Shown here: piece after piece, positions 39,773 to 51,072 of the stretch
How positions within the stretch are numbered: position 1 is the first letter of the stretch
Layout of the letters: every line of letters starts with the position of its first letter
Assembly (NCBI GenBank): GCA_949752745.1
Contig: OX457031.1
Location: 2,098,950 to 2,162,949, forward strand
DNA from: Protula sp. h YS-2021
Lineage: Eukaryota > Annelida > Polychaeta > Sabellida > Serpulidae
DNA: 64,000 nt
Direction of reading: 5' to 3'
Program-made: the position numbers and the translations under genes
Notes under the pieces: model-generated
Seen by the model: only the letters and a program-made list of their open reading frames with translations
What the model was told of the DNA's origin: nothing
The model's database searches: none

Positions 39773-40827
39773 GTAAAACATGATTACATTGTTAAGATAA
39801 AAGTCGCAACATAAATATGTCAACCTAAACCATAATTGGCTGTGATATTAAAACCAGTAACTTTATATCCTTAAACGAGAGAGTATATATTAACAAATAC
39901 TATTAAGCAATTAACATGTTGGAATAATTTAAGCGATTAATGAAACTTTTATTATTACACATCCACATTTAGCAATCATAGATCACTCCCTTGACACTAA
40001 AGCGAATACTAACTATAAGCCAAATATTAGTTTCGAAAGTACTTACTATACTAATGGATATTTTAAGAGAAATTTATAGACTTTTGAGCAGTCAGAAAAG
40101 CTTTGGTAAGCTGAAGAATTTCGCAGGCAGGAGTTCTTAAAGACAAGCTGTTAACTGCCAGCGGCTGTATTCAATAAAGTTAGCTATTCGTTTAGCCAGG
40201 CCGATTAACTATCCAATCAGTATAAAGAAATTATACTTATGAACTTTACTTTCTTTATTGAAGAAAATGAAAAAAAATGCATGAGTTGGCAAGAAAAGTT
40301 GCTGCTCTAAGTTTGAGGCAGGGCTGACTCTGCAGTTCTCTTTTGTGAATACGACGCGGAAGTGAATAACAGAGAATACTCAATGTCCAGTTACGAAAGA
40401 CAAATTATCAGCTGATCAATTACGCCCTGAACAATCAAACTAATATCGCCCATTATAAATAGGTCCACTGGAGACCCTAAGTAGGTTATAACAATAAAAA
40501 TCTAAGCACTTAGCACATAAAATTATCTATCACGGAATTCCACGAGAAAAACTTTATTAAAACAACAGATTGTCAATCTCAGATATCAAAACAGTAGATT
40601 GATAATTCTTGAAACCAAAACAGCAGATTGACAGTCTTAAATATAAAAACAGTTGATTGCATGACGACGGAAAGTTTATACTTAACAACAGCTCTGACAT
40701 AAACAAGGAAAGTTTAAATCTGTCCCGTATGTATTTTTGTTTATGTCTTGCTATTTTAAAATATTATTCCTTATTAACCGTGTATCCTTATTAACTGTTT
40801 GAATAGTCGATTTCGTTTGATCTTTAG
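39773..40827 (+). other. Intron with ~30-bp repeats
   Basis: At about 40560-40660 three to four diverged copies of AAAACAGTAGATTGA-type units occur. The rest is AT-rich, without features. Confidence 0.55.
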
Positions 40828-42993
40828 ATAATGCTTATTTTGATAATGTCTGTATCCGTAATAACATGGTGGAATTCACAACTGAAACTTTCACTTCACC
40901 AGTTGAAACAACCTCCGATTTAACCAGTGAAGTCCTTACCACTCGCACTTCTTCAACAGCTGAACCCGATGTATTTGGAGAGGAAACAACTGAACCAAGC
41001 ACAACTGAAAGCTTTACCTCCCCAGCAGTGACTGCACAAGAATCCACAACTGTGGTAGCCACAACCCAGGAAGTGACAACAACAGATAGTACTGTAGCTG
41101 AAACGACTGTAGAAGTAACAAGTGAATCTGTAACTACGTCAGCTGAAACAACGCTGGATTTAACCAGTGAAGTCCTTACCACTCGCACTTCTTCAACAGC
41201 TGAACCCGATGAAACTGGAGTTGAAACAGCTGAACCAACAACAACTGAAAGCTTTACCTCCCCAGCAGTGACTGCACAAGAATCCACAACTGTGGTAGCC
41301 ACAGCCCAGGAAGTGACAACAACAGATAGTACTGTAGCTGAAACGACTGTAGAAGTAACAAGTGAATCTTTAACTACGTCAGCTGAAACAACGCTGGATT
41401 TAACCAGTGAAGTCCTTACCACTCGCACTTCTTCAACAGCTGAACCCGATGAAACTGGAGTTGAAACAGCTGAACCAACAACAACTGAAAGCTTTACCTC
41501 CCCAGCAGTGACTACACAAGAATCCACAACTGTGGTAGCCACAGCCCAGGAAGTGACAACAACAGATAGTACTGTAGCTGAAACGACTGTAGAAGTAACA
41601 AGTGAATCTGTAACTACGTCAGCTGAAACAACGCTGGATTTAACCAGTGAAGTCCTTACCACTCGCACTTCTTCAACAGCTGAACCCGATGAAACTGGAG
41701 TTGAAACAGCTGAACCAACAACAACAGAAAGCTTTACCTCCCCAGCAGTGACTACACAAGAATCCACAACTGTGGTAGCCACAACCCAGGAAGTGACAAC
41801 AACAGATAGTACTGTAGCTGAAACGACTGTAGAAGTAACAAGTGAATCTGTAACTACGTCAGCTGAAACAACGCTGGATTTAACCAGTGAAGTCATTACC
41901 ACTCGCACTTCTTCAACAGCTGAACCCGATGAAACTGGAGTTGAAACAGCTGAACCAACAACAACTGAAAGCTTTACCTCCCAAGCAGTGACTGCACAAG
42001 AATCCACAACTGTGGTAGCCACAACCCAGGAAGTGACAACAACAGATAGTACTGTAGCTGAAACGACTGTAGCAGTAACAAGTGAATCTGTAACTACGTC
42101 AGCTGAAACAACGCTGGATTTAACCAGTGAAGTCCTTACCACTCGCACTTCTTCAACAGCTGAACCCGATGAAACTGGAGTTGAAACAGCTGAACCAACA
42201 ACAACTGAAAGCTTTACCTCCCCAGCAGTGACTGCACAAGAATCCACAACTGTGGTAGCCACAACCCAGGAAGTGACAACAACAGATAGTACTGTAGCTG
42301 AAACGACTGTAGCAGTAACAAGTGAATCTGTAACTACGTCAGCTGAAACAACGCTGGATTTAACCAGTGAAGTCCTTACCACTCGCACTTCTTCAACAGC
42401 TGAACCCGATGACACTGGAGTTGAAACAGCTGAACCAACAACAACTGAAAGCTTTACCTCCCCAGCAGTGACTACACAAGAATCCACAACTGTGGTAGCC
42501 ACAACCCAGGAAGTGACAACAACAGATAGTACTGTAGCTGAAACGACTGTAGAAGTAACAAGTGAATCGGTAACTACGTCAGCTGAAACAACGCTGGATT
42601 TAACCAGTGAAGTCCTTACCACTCGCACTTCTTCAATAGCTGAACCCGATGAAACTGGAGTTGAAACAGCTGAACCAACAACAACTGAAAGCTTTACCTC
42701 CCCAGCAGTGACTACACAAGAATCCACAACTGTGGTAGCCACAACCCAGGAAGTGACAACAACACCTTCTTCTACTGTAGCTGAAACGACTGTAGCAGTA
42801 ACAAGTGAATCTATAATTACGTCAGCTGAAACAACCCCCGATTTAACCAGCGAAGTCATTACCACTCGCACTTCTTCAACAGCTGAACCCGATGAATCTG
42901 GAGAGGAAACAACTGAACCAACCACAACTGAAACCTTGGCCACTGAGCCTGTGACTGCACCGATAGTAACAACCTCTCGACAAATTAGTACAG
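40828..42993 (+). CDS. Mucin exon: 80-residue repeats, nine copies
   Basis: 722 residues, phase 1-1, acceptor GATCTTTAG, donor TACAG|GTAGCT. Nine copies of a 240-bp unit run through 40917-42950. Each starts LDLTSEVLTTRTSSTAEPDE, continues GVETAEPTTTESFTSPAVT, and ends VAETTVEVTSESVTTSAETT. Inner copies are almost identical; first and last are diverged, as expected for unequal crossing over. One copy has a 6-nt insertion (about 42764). The N-terminal lead (NAYFDNVCIRNNM) is not Thr-rich and contains a Cys, so a start at a later acceptor cannot be excluded. Confidence 0.86.
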
Positions 42994-43752
42994 GTAGCTT
43001 TTCCCTGTTAAGTAATATCATAGAAAATATTTGAAGCAATTGCTTGAGAATCTAGAAATATTTTTCTTATTTGCATTTTATTAACTGGTCACATTAAATA
43101 AGAAGCTTCGGTGAAGGAAAGCTCCTTTGTTTTATATTTATCAGGCTTGATTAGATTTTAATCTTAATTTTAATTTTTAACAAGTATGCATACATATATA
43201 CGCATACATTACTGTGATATATACTGTGTAATTGTTTTCGTTGTGAATTATACAATATGGGTATATGTGATTAACAAATAATTGCTTGCAAAGTATACAA
43301 AAGCATAAACAATACCGAATAAATGATCTGGAGATATCTATAGTGGCCTATAAAGTACTACTCAGATATCAGTGGTATTTAACTGAATAGAAACCATTGA
43401 CAACAAAAGTATCTCAGCTGCAGCTTGCATGCGCAAGTGTCGTTACTAACAGAGAACTAACATAGGTCAAGGACGTTCGACTGGAGTTTTGATGTCAGCA
43501 CTCTGAGCAAGTTACGTTTTACGTTCAGATGCCTTGGGTGTTGATCATTGTTTGCTGGACTGCGTGCACTGAAAGGGACACTGATTTGATCCGGAGAATC
43601 GAATTAGACCACACCGCGAAAGACTGATCATTACCCAGTTGGATATTGGATACCTCCTTATATCCACTCAGTACCGAAGGACGTCCAAAGTACCATCACT
43701 ATGATAACAGACGCAGATACACTACAAGTACCCCTTCATGAAAGTATCAGAA

Positions 43753-43800
<48 letters not shown>

Positions 43801-43887
43801 CGTAAATATGGTTTCACCACTCTTTATCAGAAGAAAATGCAAAGCCATCACCTTCAAAGAGAAGCCGACAGAAGGACTGGTGTGACG

Positions 43888-43940
<53 letters not shown>

Positions 43941-44164
43941 TATATATATACTAATTTGGGCGAGAGCTGTTGGCTTTTAGCATTTGCAATTCAACAATTC
44001 GCACTTCCCTCTTACATAAAATGTCAACGATCATACACTGATGCCTTTCATCAAATATAGCCTTTCACTTTCCAATGTTCAAAACAGTTTCATGTTTCAG
44101 TTTCAGTAAATGTAGAAAATATTATATGAAATACAGTATGTTTTATTTCTACATGTTGAATTAG
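42994..44164 (+). other. Intron with a complex unassigned segment
   Basis: Positions 43440-43740 are less AT-rich and look like unique or transposon-derived sequence (CCGGAGAATCGAATTAGACC). I could not assign them. Two compound microsatellites follow. Confidence 0.45.
43757..43951. repeat. Microsatellites (AT)n and (AC)n(AG)n(AT)n
   Basis: (AT)n at 43757-43798, and a compound (AC)n(AG)n(AT)n at 43890-43951; ~90 bp of ordinary sequence lies between them. Confidence 0.95.
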
Positions 44165-45205
44165 TATCCACAGAGGAACCAACGACTCAGGGGCCAACCA
44201 CCGTGACTCCGGTCCCTACTACAGATGAACCAACCACCGTGACTCCTGCGCCTACCACAGATGGGCCAACCACTGAAACTCCTGCCCCTACCACAGATGG
44301 ACCAACCACTGAAACTCCTGCCCCTACCACAGATGGACCAACCACTGAAACTCCTGCCCCTACAACAGATGGACCAACTACTGTGACTCCGGCGCCTACC
44401 ACAGATGGGCCAACCACTGAAACTCCTGCCCCTACCACAGAAGAACCAACCACTGTGACTCCTGTGCCTACCACAGAAGAACCAACCACTGTGACTCCTG
44501 TGCCTACCACAGAAGAACCAACCACTGTGACTCCTGCACCTACCACAGAAGAACCAACCACTGTGACTACTGCGCCTACCACAGAAGAACCAACCACTGT
44601 GACTCCGGCTCCTACCACAGAAGAACCTACCACTGTGACTCCGGCTCCTACCACAGAAGAACCTACCACTGTGACTCCGGCGCCTACCACAGAAGAACCT
44701 ACCACTGTGACTCCGGCGCCTACCACAGAAGAACCTACCACTGTGACTCCGGCGCCTACTACAGATGGACCTACCACTGTGACACCGGCGCCTTCCACAG
44801 AAGAACCATCCACTGTGACTCCGGCTCCTACCACAGAAGAACCTACCACTGTGACTCCGGCGCCTACTACAGATGGACCTACCACTGTGACACCGGCGCC
44901 TTCCACAGAAGAACCAACCACTGTGACTCCGGCTCCTACCACAGAAGAACCAACCACTGTGACTCCGGCGCCTACCACAGAAGAACCAACCACTGTGACT
45001 CCGGCTCCTACCACAGATGGACCAACCACTGTGACTCCGGCGCCTACCACAGAAGAACCAACCACTGTGACTCCGGCTCCTACCACAGATGGACCAACCA
45101 CTGTGACTCCTGCCCCTACCACAGAAGAACCAACCACTGTTACTCCGGCTCCTACCACAGAAGAACCAACCACTGCAGAAGCACCTACAACTGCTGCCCC
45201 CACTG
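44165..45205 (+). CDS. Mucin exon: Pro-rich TTEEPTTVTPAP repeats
   Basis: 347 residues, phase 1-1, donor CACTG|GTAATG. About 28 copies of a 36-bp unit TTEEPTTVTPAP; a variant with DG for EE (TTDGPTTVTPAP) is mixed in. It is the only Pro-rich array. It lies next to the SEA domain, so it may act as a stiff stalk (inference). The acceptor may be TTGAATTAG (44164) or ATCCACAG (44173); both give phase 1 and differ by three codons. Confidence 0.87.
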
Positions 45206-45677
45206 GTAATGTTTTTAAACTTTGCTTATTTATAGATTTTTTTACCTACAGAACCATTTATACTGATATTTTAAGCTGTGATTTATAATACGACAGTCAC
45301 AGAACGTTTCTACGTGAAATATTCGATACAGGGAGCCAATTTTAAACTTGAAATCATTCGTCTGGTCACAACCGTTGCTAATAGCAGCCGGAGGTCTGAA
45401 AAACCTTAATTTTCATACTACTGAAACAATTTGTACCAATATTTCCCATCCCCCCCCCCCCCTCATATTTAGCTTCTCCTTTTGTGATCTGGAATACATC
45501 ATTTCACCATTAAATCTAATATTGATGTCTAATAATGAATGATTAAAAAAATAATAATGAAAGTTTGTATGGTTTTGGAACATGACACTTTGGTGTATTT
45601 AAAAAAAAATCAGTCTTAAAATCAAACGCACTCGGTGACTGGGAAAAGAACTGTCTGTTAGAGTTATTATCGTTGTT

Positions 45678-45790
45678 GTCCAACAGCCCACCTCTTCGGT
45701 GGTTCGGTCTGTTGTTGTCCAACAGCCAACCTCTTCGGTGGTTCGGTCTGTTGTTGTCCAACAGCCAACCTCTTCGGCGGTGCGGTCTCT
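45678..45790. repeat. 39-bp tandem repeat, three copies, hairpin-forming
   Basis: GTTGTCCAACAGCC(A/C)ACCTCTTCGGTGG-type units. CCACCTCTTCGGTGG is an inverted repeat with a five-base loop. Confidence 0.85.
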
Positions 45791-46764
45791 TGTGTATAAC
45801 ACCTTTTCACTCCGCATACCCCGTTTGGAGTCCGCGCAAAATAATACTCACAAAAGAGCAGAACTACTTTTTACAAAAAAATATCCATCCGCTCTGTGTG
45901 TATACATAACAGATAGATCCCATCATAGTCAGCTGTTTCTATAACAACGGAGTGTTTATGTGTCCAGTAGTGAGTAGGTTTATGTCGTCACCGGTTCAGG
46001 CTAAATGTAAAAAAAAAAAAAAACATTTATTCGACTCGTAAAAATATTGGAATCTTCTGGTTGCATCTTTGATTTACACAAAAACTTAATTAACTTTTTT
46101 TTGGTTTGTTTGTTACTTTCTTTTTTGATTATATAAATATGTTTTTGAAACATGATCAAATTTCATCTTGTTTCAAAAATTATTTTAACAAAAAATAAAG
46201 AGTCCAATATTTTACAAGTCTGTTTTATTTACATGAAATATATTCGTCAATGCCATTTGTGCTATTTTTCTTTTTTTTCTTCTATTTTTCGTTTTTTTTT
46301 TTTTTTTTTTTTTTTTGTTGTTGTCTTTTTTGTTGTTTTTTATCAAATAGTTGCCGTATAAATCCTTTTAGTTTCAGGAAACAAATAATACAGTAAGTAT
46401 AAAAATAGATGCAAAAATACAAGCAGTTAAATTTCTATGAAGTGCTTTAAATGAAGTGCTCCAAAAATGAAATTTATTTTTATTTAATTTCCTAAAAGGA
46501 ATATATTTTTATTTAAGGGCAAACTTTAAATAAGGAATTCAATTTTCATCAATTAATATTTTTTGTTTTATTTTTAGATGGTGGGGAGTGGTACGGAGTT
46601 GGTGGGATCGAAAGGGGGGGGGGTTATTATTCCTTTTTAGTGGTGCGTTAGTCAACATTTGTGTATGTACTTGGTTGGATATCAAAACACTGCCGCATGT
46701 GCGAACAGTTTATGAATCTATGTCCTTCAAATAGTAAATAGTAAATTCTCATTAAAAGACCATT

Positions 46765-47065
46765 TCTAAGGACGGAGCACCTCCAAAGTGAGACCATTTC
46801 CAAAGTGAGACCACCCCTAAAGTAAGACTACCTCCAAAGTGAAAACACCTCCAAAGAGGGACCATCCCCAAGTACGTAAGGCCAGCCCTAAAGTAAGACG
46901 ATCTAGAAAGTAAGATCATCCCTAAAGTGAGGGCTCCTCCAAATTAGGACCACCTCCAAATTAAGGCCACCTCCAAATTCAGAATACAAAGTGGGACCAC
47001 TTCCAAAGTGAAACTACCCCTAAAATGAGACCACCGCAAAAGTAAGACCACACCAAGACAAGACC
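46765..47065. repeat. Diverged ~18-bp repeat, about 16 copies
   Basis: Degenerate units of the form ACCTCCAAAGTGAGACC; the copies differ at many sites, so this array is old. Confidence 0.8.
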
Positions 47066-47431
47066 GCTTTTGTGTCCTCTGGTCAACCTCTCATGACCAG
47101 AAAGGCGCTCTCCTCTTAAAGCTGGTCCAGATGATAGCCTTAATTCAGAGCTCTCCACTTTAGTGCAATTTCTACATTGTCAAATTGCAATTAGAATGAT
47201 ATGTGGGAGGAACCTCACCCTCTGCCCTCAACTTGCAAGTTATGTTGAATCCATTGTGCGGTAGGTTTTCTTGCAAAATCGGAGGGGGGGGGGGCAGGGG
47301 TGCGGGAGGGATGTGGCGGGGGGGGGGGGGTATTTTTCAACCTGGTTTCATTTGTATGGCTTCCCACTAATGAAATAACTCCAGAATTCATGACTACATG
47401 TAGTGGCAGTATAAACCTTATTTTCCTTCAG

Positions 47432-47535
47432 ATGCTGTTGAGGGAAGTTTCGCCATCGAATCCGAGTTTACGGTGCCACTCACGGATTCCACGTCTGCCG
47501 ATTATACTACTCTGGAAAGCCGTGTCACAGCCGGG
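47432..47535 (+). CDS. SEA domain 1, first exon
   Basis: Phase 1 to 0, acceptor TTTTCCTTCAG, donor GGG|GTACGT. It encodes [20 protein letters not shown], then [14 protein letters not shown]. This pattern (beta strand, then L-D-x-S-x-x-Y-x-x-L helix) is that of SEA domain N-terminal halves. It follows the mucin arrays directly, as in many membrane mucins. Confidence 0.8.
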
Positions 47536-47700
47536 GTACGTGGTTTACCCTTAGAATCTCCCTCCCTCCCTCTCTCTGTCTCTTTTTCTGTCTGTCTGTC
47601 TGTCTGTCTCTCTCTCACTCTCACTCTTTCTGTTCTCCCTCACCCCTCTCTCTCCCCTGTCTTATCCCCCCTCTCTCTTTCTCTCTCCCTCTCTCTCTCC

Positions 47701-47752
<52 letters not shown>

Positions 47753-47756
47753 TTAC

Positions 47757-47829
<73 letters not shown>

Positions 47830-47834
47830 CATCC

Positions 47835-47883
<49 letters not shown>

Positions 47884-47925
47884 ATTACTTTTCTATCTTT
47901 CAATCTCTACCCTGTGTCCCTCCCT

Positions 47926-47975
<50 letters not shown>

Positions 47976-48120
47976 CTCTCTCTCTTTCTCTCTATTTTTT
48001 ACTTCATTTTCTCTCAGCCTTCTTTTCTCCCCCCCCTCCCCCACCAGCACATTTAATGTATGAAAAATTCATAAATCATTGTTAAGATCTTGTTTGTTTT
48101 TTTTTTTTTGTTTCATCCAG
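47536..48120. repeat. Intron filled by (CTAT)n and (TC)n
   Basis: (TCTG)n at about 47590-47608, (CTAT)n at about 47700-47882 and (TC)n at about 47935-47990. The intron ends in a T-run and TTTCATCCAG. Confidence 0.93.
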
Positions 48121-48364
48121 TTGTCAAATTTCTGCAACGATAACACAATCACCAGCATTACAGAATGCACCGCTACTGTCGAGAGTTTCACAGGAATCAA
48201 TGACGATACATTTATTCAAGTGAATTTCACCATGTACATGCCTGAGGGTACTGACGCCGATGCTGTAAGAGCACAGATGATCACCTTTGTAGAAGCGGAC
48301 GCAAGTGCTCTATTATCGTCCGCCATGTACAACGTCTGGGCGAGTAGCATTTGCTTAAATGGCA
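48121..48364 (+). CDS. SEA domain 1, second exon
   Basis: Phase 0 to 1, donor GGCA|GTAAGT. It completes SEA1 (LSNFCNDNTITSITECTATV, then ESFTGINDDTFIQVNFTMYM). Where cleaving SEA domains have Gly-Ser-hydrophobic, this one has GINDDTFIQV, so self-cleavage is unlikely. Two Cys (FCNDN, TEC) are unusual for SEA and could form a disulphide. Another Cys (ICLNG) lies at the very end. Confidence 0.82.
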
Positions 48365-48522
48365 GTAAGTTAAGATTTTTATATAAATTAAATGTATTTA
48401 TTTAGATTTATTTAGTTTTTATATAAGTTTGTTTACAGTAAAGAAATATTGTGCGTATTTTTATGCTCGAAAATGATTATCTTTTGTCTGACTTTTTATC
48501 ATTCTCAAGAGGGATATTGTAC

Positions 48523-48680
48523 ATCAAATTAGTCAAGTCATCAAATTAGTCAAGTCATCAAATTAGTCAAGTCATCAAATTAGTCAAGTCATCAAATTAG
48601 TCAAGTCATCAAATTAGTCAAGTCATCAAATTAGTCAAGTCATCAAATTAGTCAAGTCATCAAATTAGTCAAGTCATTCT
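48523..48680. repeat. 17-bp minisatellite, ~9 copies
   Basis: Perfect copies of CAAATTAGTCAAGTCAT without spacers. Confidence 0.95.
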
Positions 48681-48849
48681 TCTTCCAGAACGATACTAAT
48701 TCCAGGGGCGTTTTTGCACCTCAGCTTTTATTCTGTAAATAAAAATCAAATGTCATTTCAGTAAAGTATAATCTGTGTGTATATTACTTATATTCCTACT
48801 TTTGTCAGTCTTGAATGTTTAAGTTTCTGTTCCTATAAAGAAAACCCCA

Positions 48850-49062
48850 CACGAAAAAATGCAGTGTGAAGACATAAAAAGTGCAGTATGACGACAACAT
48901 GAAAAATATGTAATACGACGACATGAAAATATCGTATGACGACATAAAAAACAGTATTTCGGAAAAAATGCAGTATGACGACACGAAAACTGCTGTGTGA
49001 CGACACGAAAAAAATATTGTATGACGACATAAAAAATGTAGCACGACGACATGAATTATTTT
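48850..49062. repeat. Diverged ~22-bp repeat
   Basis: About nine to ten units of GCAGTATGACGACATGAAAA form, with variable A-runs, up to the acceptor of the EGF exon. Confidence 0.8.
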
Positions 49063-49081
49063 TGTCATGATTATTTTTCAG

Positions 49082-49201
49082 CATGCAACACATATTGTAC
49101 TCCTGTGGATATATGTGGAGATTTTGGCACGTGCAGTGACCTGGCTACTACATATGAGTGCACGTGTGATAACACGCATATTGGTAGTCGCTGCCTGACG
49201 G
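49082..49201 (+). CDS. EGF-like domain 1
   Basis: 120 nt, phase 1-1, acceptor ATTTTTCAG, donor GACGG|GTGAGC. Six EGF cysteines (CTPVDICGDFGTCSDLATTY, then ECTCDNTHIGSRC) plus one extra Cys just before them, which may pair with the odd Cys at the end of SEA1. No calcium-binding motif. Confidence 0.85.
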
Positions 49202-49714
49202 GTGAGCCAAAGCTATGGGGACGGATTGGGGCGTTGGGGGAGGGAGGGTACCGCACGGGTCGTGGGGAGTGGGGGGTGGGGGGGGGGGGAGGTTACTGGG
49301 CGGGTGATCGGTGATACTGGACGGTGGATCGGAGTGTACTGGAGGGTGCATACGCAGGTACTGGATGGGACGTCGGGGTTGTACTGGGCCGGGCATTCGG
49401 AGGAGCGGGGTGGGGGGGGGGTTACTGTGGGAGTGGGGAGAGGAAAGTGAGAGGCGTAAGTCGTTGCCTGACGGGGGTGGGTGACGCGGAGCGAGGTGGG
49501 GTTGATGGAGAGCGAAGAGACTATGCATGGGTGGGGTGGGGTCCTTACAGGTACGTACTGGGGAGATGGAAAAGGAGGGACTGGAGGGGGAGACAGTAGA
49601 AATGCCTACCCTTATCTACAGGCTTTGCGGGGAAGGGGGAAGTGGGTGGGGGGCGGGTGGGGTTGGCTTGTGGACTAGTAACGTTCACTTATTATGCACC
49701 CTTTTACATATTAT

Positions 49715-49762
<48 letters not shown>

Positions 49763-49847
49763 GCGGAAAAGGGGCTAAATGATTGGTGATACTCTATTCC
49801 TCTGGGTGCTCTAAGCTTTACTAACTGGGATGATATTTGGATTTCAG
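49202..49847 (+). other. Intron, G-rich then (TA)n
   Basis: Positions 49210-49680 are strongly G-rich on the + strand with many runs of four or more G. A (TA)n tract is at 49714-49762. Confidence 0.75.
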
Positions 49848-49957
49848 AGGTGACCATTGTCCCCATAGCCTTCCTACTCGATGCCGCTTTTGATAATGCA
49901 CTCTCCGATAGTACATCACAAGCTGCCATCGATTTAATTGCTGCCATATTAACTGGG
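49848..49957 (+). CDS. SEA domain 2, first exon
   Basis: Phase 1 to 0, acceptor GGATTTCAG, donor GGG|GTACGT. It encodes VTIVPIAFLLDAAFDNALSD, then STSQAAIDLIAAILTG. Boundary, phases and donor are the same as in the first exon of SEA1, so the two domains are duplicates. Confidence 0.78.
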
Positions 49958-50511
49958 GTACGTATATCACGGAGCGGATTTTTGTGACACCAGTTGTGAC
50001 ACATCTTGTGACCCCCCTTTGTGACACTTGTTGTGACCTTCCTGTAGCACTTTTTGTGACCATCCTCTTCCTACTCGATACGGAGCGGATTTTTGTGACT
50101 CTTTTGTGACACTTGTGACACCAGTTGTGACACTTGATGTGACCCTCTTTTGACCATCTCATGACATTTCTTCTGACAGTCATGTGACACCTCTTAAGAC
50201 TACCTTGTGACTCTTGTAACACATCTTGCAACCCTCTTGCGACACGTGTTGTGACCCTCTTGTTATTCTCTTGTGGCACTTTAAGGTCACGGGCAAGGTC
50301 ATATGTAAGGTCGCGTAAGATCATGAGAGAGTTAATGCAGCTAACTAACCAATTATATCTTAAAAGAAAGAGCTAAAAATTACTCTTTCTTTTTCGATTT
50401 TTCCCAGAACACTAATCTGGAATAAAAGATCTTTTAAACGTTACGATTTTATTGCATGCCTGGGTTCTTCAACCAAAATGAAAGTTTTTCTTTTGTTGTT
50501 ATTGTTTTTAG
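49958..50511 (+). other. Intron with GTGACA-type repeats and exon fragment
   Basis: At about 49985-50290 short units TTGTGACAC repeat. At about 50067-50100 a fragment of the preceding exon (CTTCCTACTCGAT) is joined directly to a copy of the intron start (ACGGAGCGGATTTTTGTGAC). Confidence 0.7.
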
Positions 50512-50572
50512 GTGCAAGTGTCGATTCCAGGGCTGCACGATTTTCAGAATGTCGTTTTTACGAGCGGATCAA
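50512..50572 (+). CDS. SEA domain 2, second exon
   Basis: 61 nt, phase 0 to 1, acceptor GTTTTTAG, donor TCAA|GTGAGT. Encodes VQVSIPGLHDFQNVVFTSGS and the first base of the next codon. The exon ends immediately after the Gly-Ser pair of the likely cleavage motif. Confidence 0.78.
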
Positions 50573-50919
50573 GTGAGTAACGGCGATGTATCGGCAAAAG
50601 TGGTCTAAAAATCGTCTAAAAGTGGTCTTAAAAAGAGTTTTGATTAGAAGTCACAGTGGTCTAAATGCTGACGTTACAGACGCATACTCTTCCTGTGCCA
50701 TGTGACCATTTGTTACGGCTTCAGTTTCGTTTTTTTTTGGGGGGGGGATGATGTGCAAGTAGAAGCTACATATACAACAGACAGTACATATTCCATGCGA
50801 CCTTTTGTTTATGGTTTCAGTTTCGCTTTCCGCTGATATGTGCATAGGCGTTGGATGTGTGACAACCTTATTTTTTGCGTCTTTAACAATGTCATGTGAC
50901 TATTTCTTTATGGTTTCAG
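50573..50919 (+). other. Intron with repeated acceptor region
   Basis: At about 50695-50730 and 50795-50850 there are two more copies of the sequence that precedes and begins the next exon (TTTATGGTTTCAGTTTCG type). A G-run lies at about 50739-50748. Confidence 0.65.
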
Positions 50920-51072
50920 TTTCGTTTTCGGCTAATATGCGGATAGAAACGCCATTTACGGATGCGGACATACAGGCTGCCCAGACTGATCTGGTTTCAC
51001 GATCTGAAGAAGGCATGGGTGGAATCGTGGTTGGCTACATTGTAATCGCCAGCACTTTTACAACGGGAACCT
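50920..51072 (+). CDS. SEA domain 2, third exon
   Basis: 153 nt, phase 1-1, acceptor TGGTTTCAG, donor ACCT|GTGAGT. It encodes SFSANMRIETPFTDADIQAA, then QTDLVSRSEEGMGGIVVGYI. Joined to the previous exon it gives FTSGSISFSANM, matching the Gly-Ser-hydrophobic strand where SEA domains cleave themselves. Confidence 0.8.

Larger units (their letters stand above)
45206..47431 (+). other. Intron between mucin region and SEA1
   Basis: It contains a C-run near 45451, the 39-bp and ~18-bp repeats listed separately, a poly-T at about 46288-46315 and G-runs at about 46613 and 47285-47330. No exon found. Confidence 0.55.
48365..49081 (+). other. Intron with two tandem arrays
   Basis: Contains the 17-bp array and the ~22-bp array listed separately; nothing else was seen. 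Confidence 0.6.

Noticed and set aside
40835..43039. Long open frames on the minus strand opposite mucin exons (up to 734 codons here, also at 38391-39761, 12415-13923, 16060-17199)
   Set aside because: Repeats of Thr, Glu, Pro and Val codons lack stop complements, so all frames stay open. No splice signals or non-repetitive protein sequence support antisense genes.
46575..46625. Possible exon after TATTTTTAG
   Set aside because: The following sequence has no phase-1 donor, runs into a G-run and is not mucin-like.
47473..48063. Frame continuing from SEA1 first exon into a Ser/Leu/Tyr repeat
   Set aside because: The exon ends at a GTACGT donor and the SEA domain continues at 48121; the repeat is intronic (CTAT)n.
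48523..48680. Regular 17-bp repeats like a CRISPR array
   Set aside because: No spacers between units and a eukaryotic context; a plain minisatellite.
49202..49680. Gly-rich frames after EGF1
   Set aside because: They come from the G-rich intron block; the EGF ends at a strong GTGAGC donor.
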